64,000 bases of DNA, from positions 25,863,415 to 25,927,414 of the forward strand of contig CM018694.1 in the NCBI GenBank assembly GCA_009363875.1, given 5' to 3'. Below the pieces are notes generated by a model. That model made no database searches and was not told the origin of the DNA. It worked only from the letters and a program-made list of their open reading frames with translations. Of the stretch, positions 52,613 through 64,000 are shown one piece after another. The position numbers were made by a program, and so were the translations under genes. Source of the stretch: Mikania micrantha. Its lineage: Eukaryota; Streptophyta; Magnoliopsida; Asterales; Asteraceae. Position 1 is the stretch's first letter; every line of letters begins with the position of its first letter.

Positions 52613-53250
52613 TGTAAATACATGTAATGTCCCTAGTTCTATTTTGTAATACTCATCATGTAAAATTCAAGATATTAATGGAAGTTGTCTTTTTATATTG
52701 TTCTTCATGTTTATGTTTTAATTATTTGATTATATGATTGGGTGAATTGGTTTATTGTTTAATTGAGTATGAGTATTGCTCATTAGGCCGAATGACTCTA
52801 GAGTATGAAGTCATTCGGCGAATGGGAATAGAGTATGTCTACATTCGGCAAATGAGTCATTCGCCGAATGACTCATTCGACTGAATTACCTATTCCACAG
52901 GAGTCATTCGCCGAATGAGTTGTTTCGGCCTCTCATTCGGCCGAATATCAACTGCCTATATATACAAGTTCAAAATCATTTCAACCCTAACTTCAGAGAG
53001 CACTCATTCGTCCCTAAACACTCAAGTGTCAAACCCTTGGAGATTTGTGCGTTCTCTAGCTGTCCAACTTCGTTTCTTAGCTCGTGGTGTTCGAACTTCA
53101 ATCAAACGTCAATCTACAACCTTCGGATCACCACGGTTGCTATCGGATTCGATTGGAAAACCCTAGAATAGGATTCCGCACTACTCTAGTGGCTGTTGAG
53201 TAGATTCCCTGTGAGATCGGATTGTTTCCGAGCTCGTCCTTGGTCCTACA
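52613..53250 (+). repeat. Copia B 3' LTR (638 bp)
   Basis: Differs from the 5' LTR at about eleven positions, including loss of one palindrome half-site (CATTAGGCCG). Followed by GAAAG (53,251-53,255), the right TSD. Confidence 0.95.
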
Positions 53251-53255
53251 GAAAG

Positions 53256-53867
53256 CTATGATGGAAACGGATTGGATGTTTGGTAAAATGCTTAATTATC
53301 ACTAACAACAATATGCTATGTGGTCCGGTATGTGGTGGGATGGCGGCTGGGGCTTGTTCCCCTACGTATGCCCTATATATAAACATGCTTGGCTGGATAG
53401 TTTAGGTGGTTGTTAATGAGATTAAGGTTGTTATCGAAAAGGTTTGGAAAAGCTATTTTGAAATACTAAACTATATGAACTCACCAACCATTTTGTTGAC
53501 TTTGTTTTCTTACATGCTTTCTCAAGTCATGTACAGGAGTAAGCTAAGGCTCAGGATTGCATACTAGGATGCCAGTTAGAAGACCTAGTAGTTTTTAGGA
53601 AGGAACATAATTTGTTGATTTCTGTGGATCGCTTTTGATATATTGTACTGTTACAAGATAGTAAACTTATGGTTCTTTTGATAGGTTTACTTAGTTAAAT
53701 TATCAAACATTGAAAATTGTAATTTAACTTTGTAATCCTAGTTTAATGTCATTATGCTTTAGTTATTCTCAGTGCTGATGTTATGTAAACAATCTGATCA
53801 TCTCGCGCCCCGAGGCCTTTCCGCCCGATAGGAGACATGATCCGGCCCGCCAGCTCGGGGTGTGACA
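53256..53867 (+). mobile_element. Gypsy C, 5' LTR, segment 3 (3' end)
   Basis: Last 612 bp of the C LTR, ending CTCGGGGTGTGACA. Contains the TATA module: GTGGTGGGATGGCGG, then GTATGCCCTATATATAAAC (53,329-53,395), about 480 bp before the LTR end, the same placement as in F. Confidence 0.8.
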
Positions 53868-53894
53868 GATTGGTATAAGAGCTCAAGGTTATAG
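53868..53894 (+). other. Gypsy C PBS, degenerate
   Basis: GAT then TGGTATAAGAGCTC: initiator-Met PBS with one mismatch (C to A), three bases after the LTR. This fixes the plus-strand orientation of C. Confidence 0.75.
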
Positions 53895-56800
53895 AAAATA
53901 ATAGCATTTCGAGCATTTCAAGCGTTTCAAGCATATCAAGCATTTCAAGCATTTAGTTTCAAGCATAAAAGTTTCTGAGAGTTTAAGTTTCTAAGTATAA
54001 AGTATTTGAGTATAAAGTATAAAGTATTTGAGTATAAAGTATTTGAGTATATAATGTTTGAGCATAAAGTATTTGAGCATAAAGTATTTGAGTATTGAAT
54101 ATTGATTTAAAGTATTGAGTATAAGTTTTGAACAATAGCTTTGAGCATAGCAAAGTATATGTTTAAGAAAGTATACATTCATGATATATAATCATGATAG
54201 TTTATAGATGAAATCATAAAGAATTAAGCACAACATAATGAGTAAATAGTTTAAATAGTTAACAGTTTATAAATAATTTATAAACAGCAAACAATAAACA
54301 ATTCATAAAACATGACAACATTTATATAAAACAATTGTATAAAACAGTTATAAAACATTTGACATGTTTCTCAGTCCCGCAGTAAAACAAAAGAGTTTAA
54401 AAAGGGACAAATGAGCTCACCTGTGCTGCAATGCAAATGAACCAATTAGTTTTATGCGCGTTCTCGTACTTTGTAGATTAGGTAGCTTCAATACCTAAAT
54501 TGATTTTTTGTGATTTGTACACGATAAGTATTTATAATTGACGTAGATAGGGGTTTGGTCTCGGTATGCAACTATGTGTCGTGGGTGTTTTCTAATGAGT
54601 TACTAGCATTTCACTAAGTATTCTTAGCTAAGTATCCCCTGACTAATTATCACTCAATCTTTTTTACAAAAGATTTATAAAATAAAATTCATGACCCTTT
54701 AATAAATCGTCATCTATAAAATCTTATTAATTTTCAACAATTTAAATTTAGAAAGTACTTTGAATTTTAAAATATTTTAATTATTAAGTTATGATAATTT
54801 ACAATTTAATTACTTCTTAAAATTATAAGTTATTTTATGAAACATAAGTTTAACTTGTTATAGCTTGGATTAACCGAACTAGGTTAAACATTTAGTCCTT
54901 GAATAGTTTTTTGTTAAAATTGATCTCATTTGTTCTCGAGTCTATTATCAACTAAAGTTACCCCTTTGAATAACTAAGTCGAATACCGCTGTGATGAAAA
55001 GTTCTAAGTGTTGGGTGGTGACAACTTAATGTCGTTGTCCCATACTTAGTTGTTTTTCTTGATTTCTCTTTGTTTTCAACTTATTGTTCCTTAGTTCTTT
55101 CGAACCCTTAGCCATATAACAACCTTCTAACTTAATGTATGTTATTACATAAACCTAGGTTATTAATTTAGAAAACACTTAAGTTAATATTCATGACTCC
55201 AAGTTTTAGGTGAACACTTAGTTATTCCACTTGGACCAATACCGATACTATCATCATAGTTAAGGTTTTTGATTTTAAAATTTATAAGTATTTCGATCCC
55301 ATTTGCTAGATGAAACATTGGGTTTATAATTTAAAAGAGTGGAGGATGTTTTAATTTTGAGAAAAACTTAATATCACCAAAAACGATTAACATTTTTCAG
55401 CAACCCCATTAACTTGTTACCCACTACCTTCATGATCTAACAGTCCTACGTATTTATTTTTTAAACATTTTGAGCTGGTTCCACACTTAATCCACTTGGG
55501 GGATATAATTCTAAGTAATATCGGTGGTCAATGGAAATCCCGGTGGTAAACTATCCTTTAATATCGGTGAACATATACAGCACCACCTTCGATATTGTAT
55601 CTTCGACAGCATCAATTCTCTCAGCCTCTTGACCATCGACACTGTTAGTGTCGATGGTTCCTTGACTTAGAAGCTTTAGAGGATGTCGATACTAACAATT
55701 TCGAAGCAAGCTCGTCGATTCTAGCTGGTCGAATTTAGTAATATCGACATATGAACCAGGATGAACCTGCAGTCCGTCGAGACTAAGTTAGCAGCCCATT
55801 CTTGTGTTGATACTAACCGATATGCAGGTTCTACCCACTCCCAATCGTTTCTAACTTCAATCTCATGTATTCCTTAAGTTCCTACGCTGTTTTGGTGCAA
55901 GATCCTACAGGTTTGAAGGCCAAATTCCGGCTGAAATGTGTGCAACTACCGGAAATAGCAACTGCACAACATCAGCTTGTTCAAGCTCATTTTTACCTCA
56001 AATTCGATAAGTCCAAGCTCTATTTCTTCGTATCTTCACGATCTACACGTTCCCATGGTCTTTTTGACATGAAATTTGCTCGATTTGGTTGAGATTTGAG
56101 CAAGATACGTGATATTTTCTTGAGAGAGATGTATAGAGAGAAAAAGACGGTTTGTAGAGAGAGAGAGCTCGGCTAGAGAGAGAAAAGTGGGTTGGTGATG
56201 GTATTTAATGTCATTTAATGACATGTTTATGGTTTTTAACGTTCTGGTGTGTTCGGGTTCGTTCGGTTTCGCTCAGTTTCACGCAAACGCGTCAATTTTC
56301 GCTTTTCTCGTAACAAAACGTTACGATATTTTAAAATATAGTTTTCTAATTTATTTTAGGTGATAATTCCTAATAAATTAATCTAATATCTTTCGCTTAT
56401 TTTTAAAATTCTAAAAACATTTAATTTAATTGTTTAATCGGTTCGTATCATTTTCACGTGTTTTCGTACGAATCGTCACTCGTTTGAAGACGACGACAAC
56501 GTTACTTTCCAATATGGTTTTCTATTTATCAGACATCATTCAGAACGTTAAACCCACATATATATTCGTGCGAATCGTCACCCACACGAATACTCCGTCA
56601 GTTTAATATTCACATAATGACGACCGTTGTTATTTTGATTTATACGTTCTCACATACGTTTATACATAATAAAGTCCTATCTAATAAGCACATACAGTAT
56701 CATGTCATAGTTTAACACGTTTGAGCATATCAGTACTGTGTTTGCGTGTGTTATTTGCAAATGTTGAGTTTGTACACTGTTAACATCTATTGTTTCATAC

Positions 56801-56895
56801 AATATTAACACAGAATATTATACTAACACTTTCCATACCAATATCTACAGTACTTTCCTATTGTTTTGAAATACTGTTCCGGAATTGATGTTACA
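53895..56895 (-). mobile_element. Truncated gypsy LTR relic, opposite orientation to C
   Basis: Follows the order of LTR F on the plus strand (TTCAAGCATTTCAAGC repeats, then CAGTCCCGCAGTAAAAC at about 54,372, then a promoter-distal part, ending GATGTTACA at 56,895), but diverged and lacking about 1.3 kb of the TGTCACACC end. It replaces the C internal region just after its PBS. No ORF is supported. Confidence 0.65.
53985..54115. repeat. AGTATTTGAGTATAAAGTAT tandem repeats
   Basis: Short imperfect units of about 17-21 bp (AAGTATTTGAG(T/C)ATA) repeat about seven times. Confidence 0.7.
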
Positions 56896-56952
56896 CCGGG
56901 ACCATTCCGCCCGAGGGGACATTCGATCCGGTCCGCCGGCTCAGGTGTGACA
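56896..56952 (+). mobile_element. 57-bp remnant of a gypsy LTR end
   Basis: CCATTCCGCCCGAGGGGAC to GGCTCAGGTGTGACA resembles the reverse complement of the first 60 bp of LTR F, i.e. the 3' end of such an LTR in plus orientation. A very degenerate PBS-like TTGTGCGTAAGAGC follows. Confidence 0.6.
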
Positions 56953-57611
56953 TCTTGTGCGTAAGAGCAATGGGAATGATGGTGCAGACGAGTTTATGTG
57001 ACATATCATACAAGCTCAAAAACAGACAGTGGAACAAGGGAATATGAAAAAGGAGCTCGACTACGGAGCTGATAGACAATTTGAAACCAAGTAGGATGGA
57101 GTGATATACTACTAGGATCGCTTGTGGATTCCTGTGGTAGACAAACTTAAGAAACTCATCCTTGATGAAGCGCATAAGACGCGGTACTCTTTACATCCAT
57201 GCACCGATAAAATGTACCAAGATCTTCGTAAGTTTTATTGGTGTCCGGGAATGTAGAAGACGTAGCCGAATACGTCGGTCGGTTTCTGATATGTGCGAAG
57301 GTGAAAGCGGAACACCACAAGCCGTCTGGCTTACTGGAACAGCCTGAGATTCCCCAATGGAAGTGGGAACAAATAACAATAAATTTCATTACCATGTTAC
57401 CCCGCACTTCTAGTGGGTATGATATAATTTGGGTCATCATTGATCGGTTGACCAAGTCTGCTCATGTCTTGCAGATGGTTGAAAACTTCACAATGGACAA
57501 GTTGGAAAAATTATACATAAATGAGATTGTGGTACGTCATGGTGTGCCATTGTCCATTATTTCTGACAAGGAAAGTCAATTTACGTCACGGTTTTTGAAA
57601 TCATCGCATAA
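56953..57611 (+). pseudogene. Gypsy integrase relic, truncated and frameshifted
   Basis: Plus-strand remnants of pol: DRLWIPVVDKLKKLILDEAHKTRYSLHP and KMYQDLRKFYW (HHCC finger), then in another frame AEYVGRFLICAKVKAEHHKPSGLLEQPEIP, INFITMLPRTSSGYDIIWVI and VRHGVPLSIISDKESQFTSRF. In-frame stops near 56,990, 57,090 and 57,110, a frameshift near 57,255 and truncation before the catalytic Glu show an old dead copy. Gag, protease and RT are absent. It stops at a junction with an inverted copia gag. Confidence 0.85.
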
Positions 57612-58666
57612 ATCCTTTCCATGTCATCAGGATCTATCTGAGAATAGTCATCATTGGTCAAATAAGGATTGCCGATCTGACCAGCAACTAAACCATCATA
57701 TGAGCTAACCAGTGTAGACAAAAGACCCATATGTTCTTTAGCAATCTCCACAGTGACCTTGTCAAAGTTGTCTGTTTTCAGGCTGGCAGAAGGCTGGTGA
57801 TGCTCCTTTTGTGAACTGGTTGAAGATGACTGACTAAAATGAATCTGAGCAGTAGATGGAGCTTCAGATGTCTGAGAAACAAAAGCAGTCTTCAAAGGAG
57901 CATGAGTAGTTGATTTATCAACAGTGGGAGTAGAATAGTACAATGAAGGATCCTGAACTTGTGCAACCCTTTTTGCTTTCCACTTGTTCTATATCTCTTG
58001 TTCTTTCAATTTTTGAATGAAATCATTGATATCCATGTGAGCCATCATCTCATTCTGCATCAGAACCATCAAGAAGGATTCCCATTTTGGAGGTAAAGCA
58101 TCAGCTAAACACTGGATCTTCTCTTGAGTAGTGGTCTTAACTTCATGATTGAATAGCTCACTCAGAAGATGATAGAATCTTGCAATCAACTCATCCAAAG
58201 ATTCATTCCCCACATACATAAAGCTATTGAATTCCTTCCTCAATGCTTTAGACTTGATGTTTTTCAAGGCATCATTACCCTCATAACGCTGTTGCAAGGC
58301 ATCCCACAAATAGTTAGAAGAAGTAAACTGTCTGAACTGATGAAAGATATCAGTAGCTATGGACTGAGATAAGATAGAGTAAGCCTTCTTCTCATAATCA
58401 TAAAGTTTCCTTTGTGGCTCAGTCATCCGTGTGACGAGCATAGGAGTTCCATCTTCATCAAGATGCCTAAGATAACCACCTTCAATCATCATCCATAGAT
58501 TTGTGTCCACCCCATTGATATGAATTTCAAACCGATACTTCCAATGAGGATAATCATCCAAAGATAACAGTTTGGGAGCCTTGTTAGAGTTTCCAGTCTC
58601 AATCTCTTTCAATAACAATGTTTGAATACGATGATTCTGGTTTGCCATCAGTGCTAAATCCTCCAT
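57611..58666 (-). pseudogene. gag: Copia B' gag, truncated inverted copy
   Basis: The first 352 codons of a gag about 97% identical in its first 225 residues to the one at 28,901 (seven differences counted). A TAG at 57,989-57,991 replaces the Glu codon of EQEIENKWK. It is cut off at 57,611, equivalent to 29,956 in the left arm, where it joins the integrase relic. Confidence 0.9.
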
Positions 58667-59259
58667 TTAATCAGAAACGATAAAATTCAAAACTTAGAAA
58701 AATTTTCAAAGGAACTGCCGAATGAAGACTTTTAGGGCGAATGTCGGGGTCCGAATGGACCTATTCGGCGAATGAAGGACTGAGTATAAGGAATTAGGGC
58801 AAATGAACCTATTTGGAGAATGAAGGATCGAATGAAGCTATTCGCCGAATGAGACTATCGAATGATGCTATTCGCCGAATGAGTAGAGCGAAAGAGGCTA
58901 TTCGGCGAATGAACCTGACGAAAGAGAGCTATTCGGCCAATGAGAGTTATTCGGCCAAACCTATTCGGCCGCCATGCTCATTCGGCCAATCTGAGGTTTT
59001 TGCAACAAAAATCGCGATAACTTGAGATTTAGACTAAATCTAAGTACCAAATTTAGTACAGAACATCATGATATCACAATGAACAAATTGGGACAAAAGA
59101 TTTGACAAAAAACCACAAAAATCCACGGATTTGCAATGAAACAGTAACTTTTAGGGCAAAAAGATTAGGGTTTTTGGATATTTCGAACATACAATCAAAG
59201 ATATGATGATTTGGATTGGAAATTGAGCAGAATCAAGAGCCAAGGCTCTGATACCACTT
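58667..59259 (-). other. Copia B' leader and PBS
   Basis: Mirror of 28,307-28,900, with the same ATTCGCCGAATAG-type repeats. PBS complement GGCTCTGATACCA at 59,244-59,256. Confidence 0.9.
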
Positions 59260-59897
59260 TGTAGGACCAAGGACGAGCTCGGAAACAATCTGATCTCACA
59301 GGGAATCTGCTCAACAGCCACTAGAATAGTGCGGAATCCTATTCTAGGGTTTTCCAATCGAATCCGACAGCAACCGTGGTGATCCAAAGGTTGTAGATTG
59401 ACGTTTGATTGAAGTTCTAACACCACGAGCTAAGAAACGAAGTTGGACAGCTAGAGAACGCACAAATCTCCAAGGGTTTGACACTTGAGTGTTTAGGGAC
59501 GAATGAGTGCTCTCTTAAGTTAGGGTTGAAATGATTTTGAACTTGTATATATAGGCAGTTGACATTCGGCCGAATGAGAGGCCGAAACAACTCATTCGGC
59601 GAATGACTCCTGTCGAATAGGTAATTCAATCGAATGAGTCATTTGGCGAATTACTCATTTGCCGAATGTAGACATACTCTATTCCCATTCGCCGAATGAC
59701 TTCATACTCTAGAGTCATTCGGCCGAATGAGCAATACTGATACTCAATTAAACAATAAACCAATTCACCCAATCATATAATCAAATAATTAAAACATAAA
59801 CATGAAGAACAATATAAAAAGACAACTTCCATTAATATCTTGAATTTTACATGATGAGTATTACAAAATAGAACTAGGGACATTACATGTATCTACA
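59260..59897 (-). repeat. Copia B' 5' LTR (638 bp)
   Basis: Plus-strand ends TGTAGGACC and TATCTACA. Shares some variants with the B 5' LTR and others with the 3' LTR. Followed by CTTTC (59,898-59,902), the complement of the B target site GAAAG. Confidence 0.95.
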
Positions 59898-61877
59898 CTT
59901 TCAGTATTCTGGTTAAGAGTTTCAAACGCGCACACAATAGCATTTGGAGGTCAAGTTTAAGAGTTCCTTTATGGACTACTGAATGCCCCAAGGAATCCAA
60001 TATAAGCCCCTATCGGTATTAGATGTGATTTGAAACATCGGTGTCTTGATAAAGGATTTCCCAAGATGACACAAAGTCAACTAAAGAACCCAGAATCATC
60101 CGAGTCGCTCATCACAAAGCATGGGTGGACAATGAGGAAACACTGTATGGCAAGCACTGAGAGGCCAACAGTCTGCTCTTCAAGGTCCTGACTATAAAGA
60201 ACACCGTATGGCAAGCACTAAGAGGCCAATTACTTCGTTCTACAATAGCCGATAGCTTTAGCATACAAGTTTATAGCATTCACATAGCTTGGCATTTACG
60301 TATCCTGTACACAAGTACTAGCCTGTTGTCTTAGCATTTCAAGCATGTCAAGCATACAAGAGTTTAAAGCATTCCAAGCATTTAGAGCATTCGAGCATAA
60401 CAAGCACATCAAGCATATAAGCCTTTCTGAGTTTGAGTATTCAAGATTTCAAAGTATAATTTATAAAAGCATTTCAGCGTTTTAGCCTTTGCATTCTTAG
60501 CAATTTAAAAGCATCCAGAGTTTTAAGCAAACTTAGTAATAGTTTATGAAGTATTAGCATTAAGAATGAGCGTATAATGCAGTAGCATTGAAGATAACTG
60601 TAATAAGCATTTAGCATTTTGAATAAGTATAAAAGCGTTTAATAAACATTTGAACATTTATTTAAAATGTGTAACATGTTTCTCAGTCCCGAAGTAAAAA
60701 CAAAATAGTTTGAAAGAGGACGATGAACTCACCTGTGTTGCTAAGTATGGGTTACAACAGATAATGCGCACTCGTGAATTTGTAGTTTAAGTATCTTCAA
60801 CACCTGAGTTGTTTTAAGAGATTTGAATACTATAAGTATTTATCAAAGCTGTATCTAGGGTTTTGGTCTCGGTGTGCAACTATGTGTCTTAGATGTGACT
60901 AATGTTTTACTATAATTCTCTCTAACTAGCCTAAGGTATTACCCATTTACTATAATTCTCTCTCCACTACCAAGATTCCTTGGTCTTGGTTTGGTTTACC
61001 CAAAGTGATGAGGGTCTCAACCGAATGAAGACCCATGCGAAAGGTTTGGGCCGACTAAGTTGTCATGGCCGGAGGAAGTTAGCCGCATGAAACTGATCCG
61101 TAAAGCCTTGGACGATCGAATGAGTTACTTGGCAGAAAGGGCCATGGCCAAATCAGTATGGCCGGCGAATGAGTTGGCCGAAAGGTTTTGGCCGCATGAG
61201 GCTGTGGGCGAAGGGGCTGGGCCGCATGAGAGAGGCGGCCGAATGATGGTCTTGGCCGAATAGAGTGGCTGACCGAACCAAGCTTGGGCGAATGGGGGTA
61301 TCCCGACCGAATGGGGCCTGGACCAACCGAAGGAAGAGGGTTCTCTCGGCTTTAAGGCCATTCGGCCGAATGAATGGCCCTTCGGCCTTGCAGTCTTTCG
61401 GCTTTGTTGTTTTGCTGCCATTCGGCAAGTCGTGGTCTTGTGGGTACAGCCCTCTAATCCCCGACCAAATCGACTAACCTACGCCTCAATCAAGGTTCCT
61501 ACATCATCCTTACATGATTGTGTGGTGTTTCCCTAGATTTCCATGTGGGTTTAGCCGGTTAGAAGTGAGGGTCAACCAAGGGGTTTGAAAACCCTAAAAA
61601 CCGTGACAAAGAACTCATTTTTACCTCAAATCAGACGGTTCAAATCTTGGATTGACTGTACTTTCAAGATCTACGTGATGTGGTGGTCGTTTAGACACCA
61701 AAATGGCTTGATTGGTGGAGAAATAAAGGAGATAGAGTGAGGGTTTCTAGAGAGAGAATGTATAGAGAGAAAGTGACGGTAATGAGGAGAGAGAGGTGGT
61801 AGTTGTGGGGAAGATGAGGCATTTAATGCCTCATTAAAAGCTTTCAACTTACCCGCGTGTTCGGCCTCGTTTGGTTT
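59898..61877 (-). mobile_element. Gypsy C' LTR segment (inverted copy)
   Basis: Mirror of 25,914-27,668 plus about 767 bp missing from the left arm. GGCCGAATG-type repeats are frequent at 61,040-61,440. It ends in GGTTT (61,873-61,877), the TSD of A. No ORF with family support. Confidence 0.75.
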
Positions 61878-64000
61878 TGTAACATTTGTACATTTAGTCA
61901 TGGTAGCTGTAAACAATGTTAGAACAAATGTGTTTTCATATCAAATCAGTCAATGTGATTCATGTGTTCATAATGTGCTTGTGTGTTAGGATCTTTATTA
62001 TTTAGGAACAACTATGTATTATTTATTTACAGTCAAGTTCGCTAGGCAAGAATAGTATCGTATTATATCGAAATAGTGGTGGGACGGCGTCAGGTACGGC
62101 AGGTAGCTGGAATCTGGGGTATGCCCTATATATATACTGCGTTCGGTGTAATAGGATAGAGTTAGTGCGTAGTGTTGAGACGAATATTATGACAATTAAT
62201 TTATGCAACAAGAATCGTAATACGTAGGCGAGACTGAGTATGGTTATGGGTGACGATCCATAATAATACGAATGTTGAACTTATAATTATTATTGAACGA
62301 CTTTAAATAATTAATACGATCGAAAAACATACGCGATTGCGGGTATACACGTAATTGTATGTGTTTAACGATATGACAACGCATTAAGAATAAAAATAAG
62401 TAAAATATATTATTTTACATTTTTACAATTTTGAAACTCATCAAAATGATGAAAATAATAACTCTTTATTTAAAATCACGTAAAATACGCGTTACGCGAC
62501 GAAACCGCGAACCGAGCAACCGGAATGAACCCGAATACCACCCGGACTATAAAAGCCATGAAGATGGCCATTTTTCTCATTTATTGCAGCCAACAACCTC
62601 CTTCTCTCTACATTTCGCGAACCTATCCTCTCTCTAAAAATCCAAGCTTCAATCGCGTGTATCTTCTTCGTTTCTCAACGGATTTCGGTGATTCTTGAAC
62701 CCACGCATAGCTCTGACATTCCCTACATGAAAGTACAAGAGATCTGTGGATTTGTCCGGCCAAAAACGTGGTATGATCGAAAGAAGAGTCACGAAAATAG
62801 GGTTTTCTATTGTGTGATGTTTAAACCTAAGTTCTAGCAGGTTCTAAGCTTTCTCAATTTGTCCTGCAACATTCCGAGGATGGATTTACAAGTAGACAGG
62901 GAATAGAAGTGATTGGGTCGAAGGAAGCAAGTTTGGATGAATGGTGTTGGTAACAGGTTCGACGGCCGAACTTTCATCTTCAGTTGGCCGAACCATAAGG
63001 AGGCTCCACGAACCCTAATGGTACGTAGGTCATCAACCGAACCCTTAGGGGACCTCACGAGCCTGCACCAAGCCTTCATGCATCTGACGAACCCTTCTGA
63101 TGCCACGAACCATCGGCCTGGTAGCTTTATCAGACGAACCCTCTGCCAACGAACCTACTTGCATGCACAACGAACCCTAAACACCTCCAGCGAACCTTGG
63201 ATTGAAAATGTCACCAACGAACCTTGCATGGTTCGCTGGTCGTGTAACGAACCTGTGTTTCACAAGGGGACCGAACCTATGGGAACACCTTGGCCGAACC
63301 ATTGACCATCACTAGCCCCACGAACCTTAGCGAATCTGTCAGCAATCAAGAACCACAACCCTTCATTCTTCACGAACCTAGGCCTCTGAACTTCAAAGGT
63401 TCGCTGCCTAAGGTTGCAGCCCATGATTCTTTCGGCCCAACCCAAGTATACTTGGCCCAATTGATTGGTAAACCTCGGCCCACATTAGAAAAAGACAATA
63501 GGACTCTTGGCCCAGCAATTCATCCACTTGTCCCACGAGATCCATTTCGGCCCAATGGCCTTAGATTAAGCCTTCATGGGTTCATGGGCTTAAGGCCCAA
63601 TTGTGTGGCCCTCGACTTATGATAATTGTGAATTGATCAGGAATAGGTTAAGTTGTAACTTAACATAATCATGAGATCAATTCATAATTCCAAAGACATA
63701 ACTAATCAACATCGATTTCAAAATACAGGTTAAACAATGGTTTATCAAACTCATAAACACATGTGATGTTGTGCAAACAAGTTTGTGCGTAAAAGAACAT
63801 GACACATTCAATTCATTTTCAATTAGTAATCAAGTAACCAAATCATGACTTTCAAGGATCACATAACATTTTCAAACATGGGAACAAGTTAATCAAGATG
63901 TTGATCACAAATCATGATAACACAAGTCAATCAATGAATCAAAGCCTATACAATCGTAAATCTTATATCTTATGTATGATTACAATGATATAGGAACCAG
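61878..64000 (+). repeat. Gypsy A' LTR (inverted copy, cut by window)
   Basis: Starts TGTAACATTTG and follows LTR A in sense. TATA module at 62,075-62,140, CGAACC array at about 62,958-63,410 and GGCCCA array at about 63,430-63,605. This arm keeps the LTR start that the left arm lost. Confidence 0.9.

Larger units (their letters stand above)
27669..53250 (+). mobile_element. Copia B: Sirevirus-like LTR retrotransposon with env-position ORF
   Basis: Ty1/copia element with 638-bp LTRs (27,669-28,306 and 52,613-53,250), TSD GAAAG, initiator-Met PBS, long gag with coiled coil, pol in copia order (protease, integrase, RT, RNase H) and a further long ORF after pol. This layout, with the long gag, is typical of the Sirevirus/Maximus lineage. 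About 13.7 kb without nested F. About eleven LTR substitutions were counted (1.7%), so it is older than E and F. Confidence 0.9.
57611..64000. repeat. Right arm of large inverted duplication
   Basis: Reverse complement of 24,356-29,956, a few percent diverged, and containing about 1.45 kb (61,111-62,560) missing in the left arm. The shared insertion sites of A and B inside C argue for duplication of the nested locus, not independent insertions. It runs off the window. Confidence 0.85.

Noticed and set aside
57611..64000. Fold-back sequencing artefact as the source of the inverted arms
   Set aside because: The arms differ by a few percent and by a 1.45-kb indel, which a fold-back would not give; misassembly of two haplotypes remains possible.
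1..64000. Host protein-coding gene
   Set aside because: Every long frame belongs to gag, pol, the E accessory ORF or the copia env-position ORF; nothing else shows domain support or exon structure.

Overview
The window is plant nuclear DNA made almost wholly of nested LTR retrotransposons. I find no host protein gene, rRNA gene or functional tRNA gene. The evidence is Ty3/gypsy and Ty1/copia gag-pol coding sequence, initiator-Met-tRNA primer binding sites (TGGTATCAGAG), 5-bp target-site duplications (TSDs) and very long LTRs (0.64 to 4.94 kb). The organism is a flowering plant with a repeat-rich genome. A eudicot, perhaps Asteraceae, is my impression only (low confidence).

Layout from oldest to youngest. 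D (1-376) is the gag start of a minus-strand copia element. C is a plus-strand gypsy element whose roughly 3.75-kb 5' LTR begins at 377 and ends at 53,867, now split into pieces by insertions and a deletion. Two elements sit in that LTR. A (996-25,905, minus) is a gypsy chromovirus-like element with 3.6-kb LTRs. B (27,669-53,250, plus) is a Sirevirus-like copia element with 638-bp LTRs, gag, pol and a downstream env-position ORF. Each of these was itself hit: E (6,420-18,647, minus; intact gypsy gag-pol plus an extra upstream ORF) lies in the pol of A, and F (36,533-48,371, minus; a gag-only element with 4.94-kb LTRs) lies between pol and the env-like ORF of B. LTR divergence agrees with this order: about 1.7% between the B LTRs, and nearly none within E or F.

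From 53,868 to 57,611 there are scrambled older gypsy relics (opposed LTR fragments and an integrase pseudogene). From 57,611 to the end is an inverted, partly diverged copy of 24,356-29,956: the 5' end of copia B, the C LTR and the A LTR, with the same insertion points and TSDs. The left arm has lost about 1.45 kb present in the right arm.

Functionally, E looks the most complete: LTRs nearly identical, TSD, PBS and an uninterrupted 1,520-residue gag-pol. F has a PBS, PPT and gag but no pol, so it would need enzymes from another element. A and B are coding-competent over long stretches but carry nonsense codons of the C-to-T kind expected from methylated, silenced DNA. The LTRs carry striking short-motif arrays (TGGGCC, GGTTCG, CATTCGGCCGAATG, W-box palindromes, TATA inverted repeats) that look like promoter architecture.
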